Below, one piece after another: positions 54,540-64,000 of a DNA stretch of 64,000 nucleotides. Numbering within the stretch: position 1 is the first letter of the stretch; each line of letters begins with the position of its first letter. The notes beneath the pieces are model-generated. The model ran no database searches. It saw only the letters and a program-made list of their open reading frames with translations, and was not told the DNA's origin. Both the position numbers and the translations under genes were made by a program. Source of the stretch: Gerris lacustris (lineage: Eukaryota > Arthropoda > Insecta > Hemiptera > Gerridae). The DNA lies in the NCBI GenBank assembly GCA_951217055.1, contig OX578280.1:8039271-8103270 (forward strand), given 5' to 3'.

Positions 54540-55649
54540 CGAACGGCCCTACACTTTTTAGACGACGCAATCAAATTGAATCTGGCTGTGTTATCAAAAC
54601 ATTGCAAAAAAAAGCCCATAAACATAACCTATACAGCTGAAACCTTCCATTCCATGACAAAGTAAACGACCTGTTCACACAGTTCAATTTGTCGTTTCCA
54701 TAGAGCCATCCAATCAGATTGCTTAAGAACTTGAACTAGTGCAACTTCTTTGCTATCAAATGAGTAATTTCATTGAAATAATTGTTTACATGTTTTAATT
54801 TCATTGATTCAGTTGTCTTTCAATCATATTGAGCAATAAAATTGAACCATCTAAACGCTATTTTTAACGGAAAATGTACGGTAACGCTATTTTTTTATGT
54901 CTTAACATACAGACATACAAATGTTATGTTTACAATTTGTCTCGCAATATTTGATTTTTTTTTTTTAAAGTAGGTAACATAAGTAGGAAGTAATACAAAA
55001 GTCTAACTATATAATAATGATCACACTTTTCTCATATTCTCACAGCAGTCTTGATTTTCTATGTTTACTGTCTGGTAAAGCGGTTCTCACTTTCACTTCT
55101 GATTTACCGCGAAATACAACAGGGGATATTAGACCATAGATTTGGTGTGTCAATAAAGTGAATTGGTTATGTGTTGGATATATATTTAATGGTATATGAG
55201 TGTGTGTGTTAGATGATGAGAGGTACTCCTCCAGAGCTATAAGATCGGACTCCTCGTGTGACTCTATGCTAGAGCTTAGTCTGATGGATTCATGGTGGGG
55301 GAAACCACCAGTAGACAGAAATTCGAGTCTTTGCTAGTCTAAGTTCTACACTGCTTTCCTAAAAATATTCTAGACTGCGTTTCCTCGTTACAGACCTCCA
55401 TTCTTTGGAGAGTGAGCGTGAGCACCTCCGAGCAGGTAGTTCCCCCAAGAAGAAAGTAGCCAAAGGCAGTGTAGTGTTTGTCGTGAATGGTTTGTGAATT
55501 TGAGCCGGTGGTTATACTTGATATAGTGAGTCGCGCTGAAAGGAGGAGAGATCTTATGTACGGATGCATTTTAAGAGGTCCTATAGGATTATGGGTGATG
55601 TTATCGTGGTAACTGAGAATTGACCATGGCAGTTGGTGACCAGGTTGTT
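54540..55649. other. Interval without recognised gene
   Basis: Includes a T12AAA junction at 54955-54969. No family match or convincing coding frame. Confidence 0.45.
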
Positions 55650-56582
55650 GTTGGAATGGTCCTGGCGGTTGATAACCAGGAATGGTCCTGGCAGTGGATA
55701 ACCAGGAATGGTCCTGGCAGTTGATAATCAGAAATGGTCCTGGCAGTTAATAACCAGGAATGGTCCTGGCAGTTGATAACCAGGAATGGTCCTGGCAGTT
55801 GATAACCAGGAATAGTCCTGGCAGTTGATAACCAGGAATGGTCCTGGCAGTTGATAACCATGAATGGTCCTGGCGGTTGATAACCAGGAATAGTCCTGGC
55901 AGTTGATAACCAGGAATGGTCCTGGCAGTTGATAACCAGGAATGGTCCTGGCAGTTGATAACCAGGAATGGTCCTGGGTGTTGATTACTAGGAATGGTCC
56001 TGGCAGTTGATAACCATGAATGGTCCTGGCAGTTTATAACCAGGAATAGTCCTGGCAGTTAATAACCAGGAATGGTCCTGGCAGTTGATAACCAGGAATG
56101 GTCCTGGCAGTTGATAACCAGGAATAGTCCTGGGTGTTGATTACCAGGAATAGTCCTGGCGGTTGATAACCAGGAATAGTCCTGGCAGTTGATAACCAGG
56201 AATGGTCCTGGCAGTTGATAACCAGGAATGGTCCTGGCAGTTGATAACCAGGAATGGTCCTGGGTGTTGATTACCAGGTATGGTCCTGGCAGTTGATAAC
56301 CAGGAATGGTCCTGGCAGTGGATAACCAGGAATGGTCCTGGCAGTTGATAACCAGAAATGGTCCTGGCAGTTAATAACCAGGAATGGTCCTGGCAGTTGA
56401 TAACCAGGAATGGTCCTGGCAGTTGATAACCAGGAATAGTCCTGGCAGTTGATAACCAGGAATGGTCCTGGCAGTTGATAACCAGGAATGGTCCTGGCAG
56501 TTGATAACCAGGAATGGTCCTGGGTGTTGATTACCAGGAATGGTCCTGGCAGTTGATAACCAGGAATGGTCCTGGCAGTTGG
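55650..56582. repeat. 26-bp minisatellite, ~35 copies
   Basis: Unit AATGGTCCTGGCAGTTGA then TAACCAGG, with GGTGTTGATTACC and AATAGTCC variants. Contains the hairpin CCAGGA-ATGG-TCCTGG. On the minus strand the unit has no stop in any phase, and since 26 is not a multiple of three, three units make a 26-residue peptide super-repeat; this produces open frames up to 127 codons that I attribute to the repeat. Confidence 0.95.
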
Positions 56583-57473
56583 CCGTAGTTGATGGGTTCT
56601 GAAGTATAGACTTGGCTTCCCCGTTACAACCATAAAAGGAATTGATTTTGTCATCTATGGTCTTTTACCTTAGCTTGGCATACACTTATATATAAAATAT
56701 CAAATCGTTAAGCTATTCGATAGTGTTCATTTGTTCATATTGTACTATAATAATACCTAGAGGAATCTTTTCTTCAGGTAGTAGCTATTCCTAACTCAAT
56801 CCATATTTCTACAGTTCTATTTTTTACAATAGTGTTTTTTCTCAATGAAAACACGAATCCTATAATTTTAATTTTTTGGGTGTTTCGAAAAAGGTTTAAC
56901 CAAGTCTTGGGACCACCCGGGGCAGTCTTGTTAAAACAACCAAAAAAAAACCTCTGGTTAGTCTCTATTCTTCTAAATGCAATACGATGCAGAACATTTA
57001 AAGACTTGCTTCAGGTAAAGCCCTTTCTTTAACAGTAAATATATGAGTTTAATAATAATAATTAATTCAATTAACTATTTCATTCTTAATGTGAGACTAT
57101 CAGAGTTTTGAGAGAAGGTACCGAGATTTTGAGTAATTTACCTTTCACTAATCTCGGCTTGTAAATCAATCTTTGAAATAACCGCTTATTATGAGAAAAT
57201 ACATCATTAGTTGGACGGAGGCTATATCCCTGTCTTAAAGTCTATTAATTTTTATTCATCCGCTTAAATTACACACTTTTAGTTACATACCTAGTATGTT
57301 AAACGAATGGGTTTTGCTCTACGTAATATTAAAATATGTTTAACAATTACATTATATTGCATATCTTTAGGTGATCTTGATATACTATAAATATCTCTGA
57401 CGTAGTCTTTAGCTTTCCCTAATCATAATAATAAACCTTTCAGGGCTTAGGCCTGATGCCAAAGGAATTATAC

Positions 57474-57475
<2 letters not shown>
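56583..57475. other. Interval without recognised gene
   Basis: An open stretch at 56832-57032 (ILIFWVFRKRFNQVLG) has no recognisable domain. Otherwise AT-rich. Confidence 0.4.
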
Positions 57476-57541
<66 letters not shown>

Positions 57542-57660
57542 ATCACTACAACAACACAAACTCGGGTTGCGGTCAATATAATCAATAAAAAACTTCAAAT
57601 TTTCATTAAGCTAACGTTTCGATGACTAGCAACATAAATATAAATAAAAACAAAAAAAAG

Positions 57661-57732
<72 letters not shown>
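57476..57732 (-). mobile_element. Penelope-like 3' end fragment between two (TA)n tracts
   Basis: TA tracts at 57476-57538 and 57663-57732 flank 124 bp. On the minus strand this reads CATCGAAACGTTAGCTTAAT, GAAGTTTTTTATTGATTATA and TTGACCGCAACCCGAGTTTG. Such 3' ends, with GAAACGTTAGC and preference for TA repeats, are familiar from Penelope-like retroelements. No coding sequence. Confidence 0.55.
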
Positions 57733-57734
<2 letters not shown>

Positions 57735-58444
57735 TGGTCCAAAAGTCTCCCCCCTCTTAACTTTTGATAGTTTGAGATAAATTAATGAAACTTTAATGAA
57801 ACTTGTTTTCATGCAATCGTGCAGTAGGGGCAACTACCCATTTTGCCCCCAGGCCACCTAACTTCAAAATTTTAACCTGGAGTGTATATTTTTGATAGCA
57901 GATTTAGATTCTACGGTGAAAAATAAAAATATTTTACTTCAATTTTTTTTCCTTTCTCCAATATTTTGCCCCCTATAGGGGGGCAAAGGTATAAAAAGGC
58001 AAAATGGTGGTTGCCCCTAGTACGCGAGTGGATGAATACACACTTCCCACATGGTACAAATCCCCCAAGTTCCATTACTTTATTTCAAACCGTTTAGATT
58101 TTTTATAACGATATAAGTGTTATTTTTTTACTATTTCGGAAGGGTTATTTTGCTATCTTGGACCCCCTGTAGGGGACAAAATATTGAAGATAGAAAAGAA
58201 AGTTTCAAGTAAAAGTTTGTTATTTTTCACCGTAGAATCCAAATATGCTATCAAAAATATGCACTCCCTTTTGAAATTTTGAAGTTAGGTGGTCTTGAGG
58301 AAAAGTGGGTGGTTGTCCGTGTCCGTAGTAGTCGATTGCATGAAAACCAATTTCCCTTTGCATGGTAGAGATCCCCCAAGTTTCATTAATTTATCTCAAA
58401 CCGTTCAAAAGTTAAGAGGGGGGGGGGGAGACTTTTGGACCACC
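57733..58444. mobile_element. 712-bp foldback element with long inverted arms
   Basis: GGTGGTCCAAAAGTCTCCCC at the left is mirrored by GGGGAGACTTTTGGACCACC at the right. Arms continue for ~345 bp each (TAACTTTTGA/TCAAAAGTTA, TCTACGGTGAAAAATAA/TTATTTTTCACCGTAGA, CTATAGGGGG/CCCCCTGTAGGGG), so nearly the whole element is an imperfect palindrome. A direct repeat of AATCCCCCAAGTTCCATTA-like sequence sits near 58067 and 58369. Right flank reads ACCTTGTA; with TACAAGGTGGTCC read inward this would fit a Tc1/mariner-like TA end. No transposase. Confidence 0.85.
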
Positions 58445-58763
58445 TTGTATGTATGTAATGGATGACACGGGGTTAGTTTATCGCTACATTAAATGTATAA
58501 ACCTTTTAATGGATAAACGCCCTTTCACATAAGCTGCCCATTTATATGGCGATGCTGGATGAAAACGAATTATACCCTAATCTCTAATGGCGCAAATCAC
58601 TTGTTAACCTAATAATATTTGATTAGTACTAATGTGGTAGTTGCACCATAGAGTACAGTAGTAGCTTGGATGCATATTGTTAATAATAATATGTCCCGTT
58701 TATTTTTTGCCAAAATGATAATTATAAAGGTGCGTGCAATAAGACAGTTTTGTACGCATCCTT
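58445..58763. other. Interval without recognised gene
   Basis: No shared family or coding frame noted. Confidence 0.4.
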
Positions 58764-59366
58764 TTTTACTTTCTCATATAAAAAGAAAGTATTGTGATGG
58801 CGCGAATATTTTATTTTGAGAATTCCATGGATTTACACATTTTGAGGTCCCTTGAGTCCAAAATAGTGGTTTTTTAAAATGTCCGTCTATGCAAACGCCT
58901 GAAGCCTAAACTACTGGGCCAATTTTGACGAATTTCGGCATAAATTATCAAAAAAATCATTCCACGAGGTGAAATCGAAAAAAAAAATTTTTAGCCCCCT
59001 GAAAACTCCAATTTTGGGAGCGCTACCCCCCAAAAACTCTGAAAAGAAGTTTCTCGAAAACGGTTTCGACGATTTTGATTATAAAATTCTAAAATGTAGT
59101 GCATTTAAATAAGAATCTAACGATGTAATCCGTTTTCCCGGGAAAAATTTAGTTCCTGAGAAAATAGTTTTAAACGCGGATGGAGAGGAGAGAGACCGGG
59201 TTCTATTCCCCGCCGAGCAGAAGTTGTTTTTATGATAGATTTTGATAAAATGTTTAATAATAATTAAATGTACTAACGAAAACTAATAAATGAAAAACAA
59301 TGGGCTATGTAATTCTATGAACTCGTATACGAGAATGTGTGTGTGAGTTTTCTCGGACCGATTTTT
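58764..59366 (+). mobile_element. Family F element, copy 3
   Basis: TTTACTTTCTCATATAAAAA with the sub-terminal hairpin, GATGGCGCGAATATT, GAGGTCCCTTGAGTCC and CAATTTTGACGAATTTCGGC. The B-box position reads GGTTCTATTCC (59199-59209), so the invariant CGA is lost. Family E follows at once. Confidence 0.8.
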
Positions 59367-59372
59367 AATTTT

Positions 59373-59575
59373 AGGGCTTCGTTAGTACAACCAAATAAAA
59401 AAGTAACCCTTATAATTTCGTTCCTGTGTTTGTCTGTCACTCTATGCGGTCGAACAACTTTTGAATCAAAAGAGATAAAAACATGACACTTTGCAATAAC
59501 ATCTTTTGACGTGCAGCCATGAAAAATAGTACACCAAACTCAAAACTATCAGTTGTTCAAAAATTACACGCGTTT
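59373..59575 (+). mobile_element. Family E copy 3, 3' truncated
   Basis: AGGGCTTCGTTAGTACAACC, GTGTTTGTCTGTCACTC, GAATCAAAAGAGATAAAAAC and CACCAAACTCAAAACTATC, then homology ends just before the next copy. Confidence 0.8.
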
Positions 59576-59643
59576 TTCTAATCTTTTGACATTTTAAAAG
59601 TGGCAAAATAAAAAAGAGACATTGTATGGCCCCGCCCCTTTTT

Positions 59644-60632
59644 AGGGTTTTGTTGATAAAACCAAAAAAAATAAACCCTTATAGTTTCGTTCCTGTGTCT
59701 GTCTGCCACTCTGTACTGTTTTAATAACTTTTGAATCAAAAGAGATAAAAACATGAAACTTTCCAGTAGCAAAGATCGTTTTTTGACGCGCAAACAGGAA
59801 AAATATAGCTAACTCACAATTATCAGCTGTTCAAATCCAAAATGGCGGATAATTCACGTCCTGAAAAAAAAAAAAAATTTTGAGTGAGGTATCAAATGAA
59901 AGGTATTAAAGAGTAGATTGCAAAATTGTATAACACTTGTGGAAATTGTTTAACTTCCGTAACTTTCCCCACCCCTAGAAAAAAACTATATTTCTGCTGT
60001 TACTAAAAATTTAAAAAAATATGCAAAATGTGCGGTCAGATAAGCCAAAGAAAAAATAAGAATAGCAATTTGATCGGATTAACTGGGTATTCAAAATGGC
60101 GGCTAATTCCTGTCACGGGGAATTTTTTTTTTTATTTAAATTTTGAGTGGGGTGTCAAATTAAAGGTATTAAAGAGTAGATTGCAAAAATATATAGCACT
60201 TGTGGAAATTGTTTAACTTTTCGTGCCAATTTGTCAAAAAACATAAAAATTTAGCGTGTCCCCCCACCCCTAAAAAAACTATATTTCTGCTGTTACTAAA
60301 AATTTAAAAAAAATATGCAAAATGTGCGGTCAGATGGGCCAAAGAAAAAATAAGAATAGCAATTTGATCAGATTAACTGGGAATTCAAAATGGCGGCTAA
60401 TTCCTGTCAAGGGGAATTTTTTTTTTTTTTTAATTTTGAGTGGGGGTATCAAATTAAAGGTATTGAAGAGTAGATTACAAAAATATATAACACTTGTGGA
60501 AAATGTTTAATTTTTCATACCATTTTGTCAAAAAACATCAAAATGTTGCGTCCCCCCTCCCCTTATACTAATTTCATGTTCACGATACCAACGAAACCCT
60601 TTTTACGTGAGACTTCACGCTCAACCAATTTA
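59644..60632 (+). mobile_element. Family E copy 4, internally expanded, with tail
   Basis: AGGGTTTTGTTGATAAAACC to ACCAACGAAACCCT plus tail ACGTGAGACTTCACGCTC. The interior has a 294-bp tandem repeat: AAAATGTGCGGTCAGAT begins at 60025 and 60319, each unit containing AATGGCGGCTAATTCCTGTC and GAGTGGGGT. The parallel plus-strand 62-codon frames in each unit are repeat by-products. Confidence 0.85.
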
Positions 60633-60639
60633 TTTCTTT

Positions 60640-61410
60640 AAGCTTCTGCTTATTTTATTATTATTATTATTATTATTGTTTTTGTTTTTTTTTTGGTAAT
60701 ATCTATATATCGTTAAAAATTTCTAATTCATTAGGTTAAAGCATGTAATGCATTATGCGGCTAATTCTTTGCAATTAGTGTAACTCAGAGAAGTCGAATC
60801 TGGTTGGGAGAGATTCCTTCGGTTGGGCCAATAATGTTAATTATGTAAAACCTACGTACTGGTTAGACATTATCCTGTTTGCACGGCCTCGGCCACAACT
60901 CTGCTGATTTACCCTCCCGACTCACCGTAACTTCTTGTGCAGATCCCCGATCTTATCTGGTCTGTAATTGACACAATCTATACCTTTAATTTAATTTTAA
61001 AATCGAACCCGCCATTTCCTTTCTTATTTTAAATTCGAGATTCACTTAAAATATTTTTATATGTATCATTATAAAAAAAGGTATAATTTTTATCCGTGCT
61101 TCTGCGGAAGGTTATCTCTATTATTCATTCTGGTTGAGATAGTGATCGGGTCCCAACATAGGAGTAATTGGTGCACCAAGGATCGCTTTTATCCAAGATG
61201 GCGTAGGATTTAAATAATAAAATCCGGTTGCAGATTGGCGTGGGTTCCTCTTGTCTGCGTGGAACCGCTGTAAATCTTTTCTCCGAGGGCATTTTATTTG
61301 CTATTAAGAAAGCTCATCGCCTGCTATAATTACATGGGTGATTATTGATTGCGTCGAAATGTGTACTATTCTTTCAAAGTAATATAAGCAGTGCCAATGT
61401 GGACGAGATG
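60640..61410. other. Interval without recognised gene
   Basis: (ATT)n at 60655-60676, a GC-richer stretch at 60780-60960, and no coding frame or family that I recognise. Confidence 0.4.
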
Positions 61411-61759
61411 TCTGCCACATGCCACGCAAGCGTGACACATAGGAACTGTTCCAACTTCAGACATTGCGTCATTAAGATGTTGGCTCGGCATTACAACATG
61501 ATCTGCATCGTTTCGCCGCGCCCGACGATGCCCACCCAACTCTGGACCTACACCAGGTCCAGGGATCTGATAAGCCCTATATCTGATCTTCTTGATCTGG
61601 TATAGGTCCAGAGTTGGGTGGGCATCGTAGGGCCCCTAATGAGTCGGACGCGACGAAACGATGCAGGACATGGCGTAATGCCGAGCCAACATCTTTTTGA
61701 CTTAATGCCTGATGTTGGAACAGTTCCTAACATCCCTTTGTGTCTTTCACAAATTGTGT
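61411..61759. mobile_element. Palindromic element P, copy 2
   Basis: Same family as 37106-37471. CCACGCAAGCGTG near the left, GATGTTGGCTCGGCATTAC, and GATGCCCACCCAACTCTGGAC mirrored by TCCAGAGTTGGGTGGGCATC around a centre with CCCTATATCTGATCTTC. The arms here are less alike than in copy 1 (deletion of GACTCATCAGGGGCC on the left). Confidence 0.85.
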
Positions 61760-62538
61760 AGCCTATTGCAGTGTGCAAACACGGTATTAAATTGCTATAA
61801 TATAAATAATTCTTTAAATTTTGCATTCCTTATTGGTATTATGATTTAGAATATAACCATGTTGTTTTTAGAATATAATTTAAATATGATTTTGAATAGA
61901 ACAAAGATTTAATGATTTTTCTATGAACTGATGCATTTTGTCGTTTTTATTCACCGATGATGCTATTGGAATTTATTTACTATATATAACTGATAAGACT
62001 AACTTAGAATATAGGCTTTGTAGGTTGTTAGTACTTACTTTCAACTATTGAATCATGTATAAAATATTACTCTACTTTCACCTTGGATTCGGTGTTTTAA
62101 GAAGTCCAAGGTGTGTACACTTAAGGTAATGTTGGTTTCTAGTTTATTATCACTGTAAACTATTAATTTCATAGACGACAAATGACTCATATTCATTATA
62201 CTTGCTGAAAAAAAATTAACCTGTTTGTAATCTTAAATATCCTTAAATCTTTATCTATGTACTCTTTTATTTAAATTACATTGATAATATTTTATGACTA
62301 GAGTATATTAAATTATATAATATATTATATACATATTAACTTATAAAGATATAGATATAATATTATAAAGATATTAACTTTAATATAATCTATGATTTAA
62401 CAAGCATGAATAATTATTTACCATGAGGAATATATATTTTTTTTTTTATCTTTTTAACTGGGAAGTTATCAACCTTTGATGAAAAATAAACGAACCAAAT
62501 TACCAACAATTTTATGATTAATTAATAGACATAATTTA
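61760..62538. other. AT-rich interval, no gene
   Basis: Starts with the P-associated flank GCCTATTGCAGTGTGCAAAC, then highly AT-rich sequence without coding frames. Confidence 0.45.
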
Positions 62539-63103
62539 AATTGCTTCCGGTCTTACGTCAGGTAACGTAAGCTAGGTGATCGTTTTGAAGAACGAAAATT
62601 TTGTATGTATCCAATTTAAAAAAATCCAAGATAAAAATCCGTTTCAAACATCCGGCAACATTTTTAATTCGCTCAATTTTTGCGAACCAGCATATTATCT
62701 TAAAACTACTCGTCTGATTTTGAATAAAATTTAGATGGAAGGTCATAATTAGCCCATTGTCGGCCCTTTATAAGTTCCAACCTTCCGTTGGGTATTTGTT
62801 TCTCCTCCACAAAGAAGGGAAGGAGATGCCACATGCGCACAAACATACATTTATTTACACCTATATCTTCAAAAGTACTCATCTGATTTAAGTGGAATTT
62901 AGATGGCTTGTCGAAAGTAGCCCGCAAACAGCCCTAGATTAATTTCAACCGTCTGCGCTCTTAAACTTTTGCTAAATTGGTACTTTAATTAATTTAAAAG
63001 ATCAAAACAATTTTAACAGATTTATAAGACGGGAGGAAAAAACGAATAAATTGGACAGTAATAAGTGGTAAAAGGACGCGAGGAATGTGCCACACTAATT
63101 GGC
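62539..63103 (+). mobile_element. Family B element, diverged
   Basis: TTGCTTCCGGTCTTACGTCAGG to GTGCCACACTAATTGGCGG. The GTCTGTC block is lost (ACATTTTTAATTCGCTC joins directly), showing that the microsatellite block can be deleted while the rest persists. Confidence 0.8.
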
Positions 63104-63205
63104 GGACTTAATATGGATAATAATTAATAATTAATTTAAGACTTAATAATTAATTAATATTAATACTTGTGTTAGAATTCTAACTTTACTAAGGGAATAG
63201 TAAAT

Positions 63206-63375
63206 TATAAAGCCTCGTCCAGACTGCCGAACCGAACAGAGCAAACGAGCAGAGCATTTGTCTCTGCGCATGCCCTGTCTAAGATGCGCAGGCGCACTTT
63301 AGACTGAGCATGCGCAGAGACTATTGCTCGGCTCGTTTCCTCTGTTCGGTTCGGCAGTCTGGACGAGGCTTTATA
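63206..63375. mobile_element. 170-bp palindromic MITE
   Basis: TATAAAGCCTCGTCCAGACT, GCCGAACCGAACAGAG and TCTCTGCGCATGC are mirrored by GCATGCGCAGAGA, CTCTGTTCGGTTCGGC and AGTCTGGACGAGGCTTTATA. GC-rich palindrome in AT-rich flanks. TA at both outer ends is compatible with TA-target insertion. Confidence 0.88.
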
Positions 63376-63449
63376 TATTACAAGATTCTTTAACAGACAT
63401 TAATTGTCAATAATGTCAATTTATAAAACAGGTTTGTTTATATTAATAA

Positions 63450-64000
63450 AAAAAAAAAATAGACTGCCAATTGGTGTGGCACATAGCTTCCTCGCATCCT
63501 ATCCACGTACTTTATTGATTTCATAATTTTACAAGCCATTATTGTTTAATTGGTTTAATTGTTTCCCCCGTTTTTTTTAATATGTCAAAAATGTTTTAAT
63601 TTTTTACACGAATTAAAGTATCAATTTAGCATAAGTTAAAGAGCGCAGATGGTTCAAATTAATCTGGGGCTATTTGTGGATTACTTTCGACGCACTATAA
63701 AAGTTTCATTCAAATCAGATAAGTACGTTTGAAGCTATAGATGTAATTAAATGTATGTTTGTGTGCATGTGGAATATAAACAAATATGCGCAGAAGTTTG
63801 AAACTTATATGGAACCAACAATGGGCTAATTATGACCTACCACCCGAATTTCTTTAAAATTGGACGTGTAGTTTTTAGATATGTTGACCGACAGACAGAC
63901 ACGGAACCAAAAATGATCCCTGATGTCTGAAACGGATTTCTGTCTTGGAATTTTTGAAATCAAAGACCTAAAATGTTTTCGTTCTTCAGAACGATCACAT
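63450..64000 (-). mobile_element. Family B element, reverse, cut by the window end
   Basis: From AGACTGCCAATTGGTGTGGC to GTTCTTCAGAACGATCACAT at the last base. The terminal hairpin would lie just beyond the window. Confidence 0.85.

Noticed and set aside
55601..56654. Two long minus-strand open frames with a regular peptide repeat
   Set aside because: Explained by a 26-bp minisatellite that lacks stops in all phases on that strand.

Overview
This is AT-rich animal nuclear DNA, most probably from an arthropod and plausibly an insect. I see no intact host gene, RNA gene or operon-like organisation. The window is a gene-poor, repeat-dense stretch made of nested non-autonomous transposons, broken 3' ends of non-LTR retrotransposons, tandem arrays and long (TA)n microsatellites. 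The arthropod assignment rests on the style of the repeats (terminal hairpin plus CTGT-type microsatellite blocks), the Jockey/R1/RTE-type reverse transcriptase tails and the Penelope-like end. It is an inference.

At least a dozen repeat families recur here; I label them A to T for convenience. Family B (start GCTTCCGAGCTTACCG, about 15 whole or partial copies on both strands) dominates. Families C, D, E, F and G are less frequent. All six share one layout: an end that folds into a short hairpin, then a CTGT/CCGT/GTAT block, then a variant of 'GATTTTGATGAAATTTGG'. Families D and F carry a tRNA B-box-like segment and family G carries about 40 bp derived from 5S rRNA. Family A is a terminal-inverted-repeat element holding 3 to 5 tandem copies of a ~152 bp unit.

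Layout. 0-5 kb: (TA)n, A, B, then a 2.4 kb hAT-type element with an exact 8-bp target duplication. 5-15 kb: C, B, D, E with A nested inside it, F, AT-rich tandem repeats, family I and half of palindromic family Q. 15-21 kb: B, tandem H elements, a 5'-truncated non-LTR insertion with a perfect 15-bp duplication, and an E copy holding an insert with a short Crypton-like reading frame. 21-30 kb: L, M, a GC-rich minisatellite, a rearranged RNase H/RT tail, a 97-bp satellite with alternating copies, a G/T-rich minisatellite and the full Q palindrome. 30-41 kb: B, G, F, E, A, palindrome P, a B copy split by a clean 305-bp MITE, J and G. 41-54 kb: a retrotransposon tail inside B, D, J inverted, C, H, three relics of one RT tail (one split by a 271-bp hAT MITE), H and another 97-bp array. 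54-64 kb: a duplicated RT tail, a 26-bp minisatellite, a Penelope-like fragment within (TA)n, a 712-bp foldback element, F, E, P, B and a palindromic MITE.

The genes do not act together as a system. The coherent stories are structural: nested insertions that can be ordered in time, a MITE that appears to have seeded a satellite, an inversion through an RNase H domain, and several clean target-site duplications that define element ends. The most unusual pattern is the shared modular layout of six repeat families that otherwise differ in sequence.
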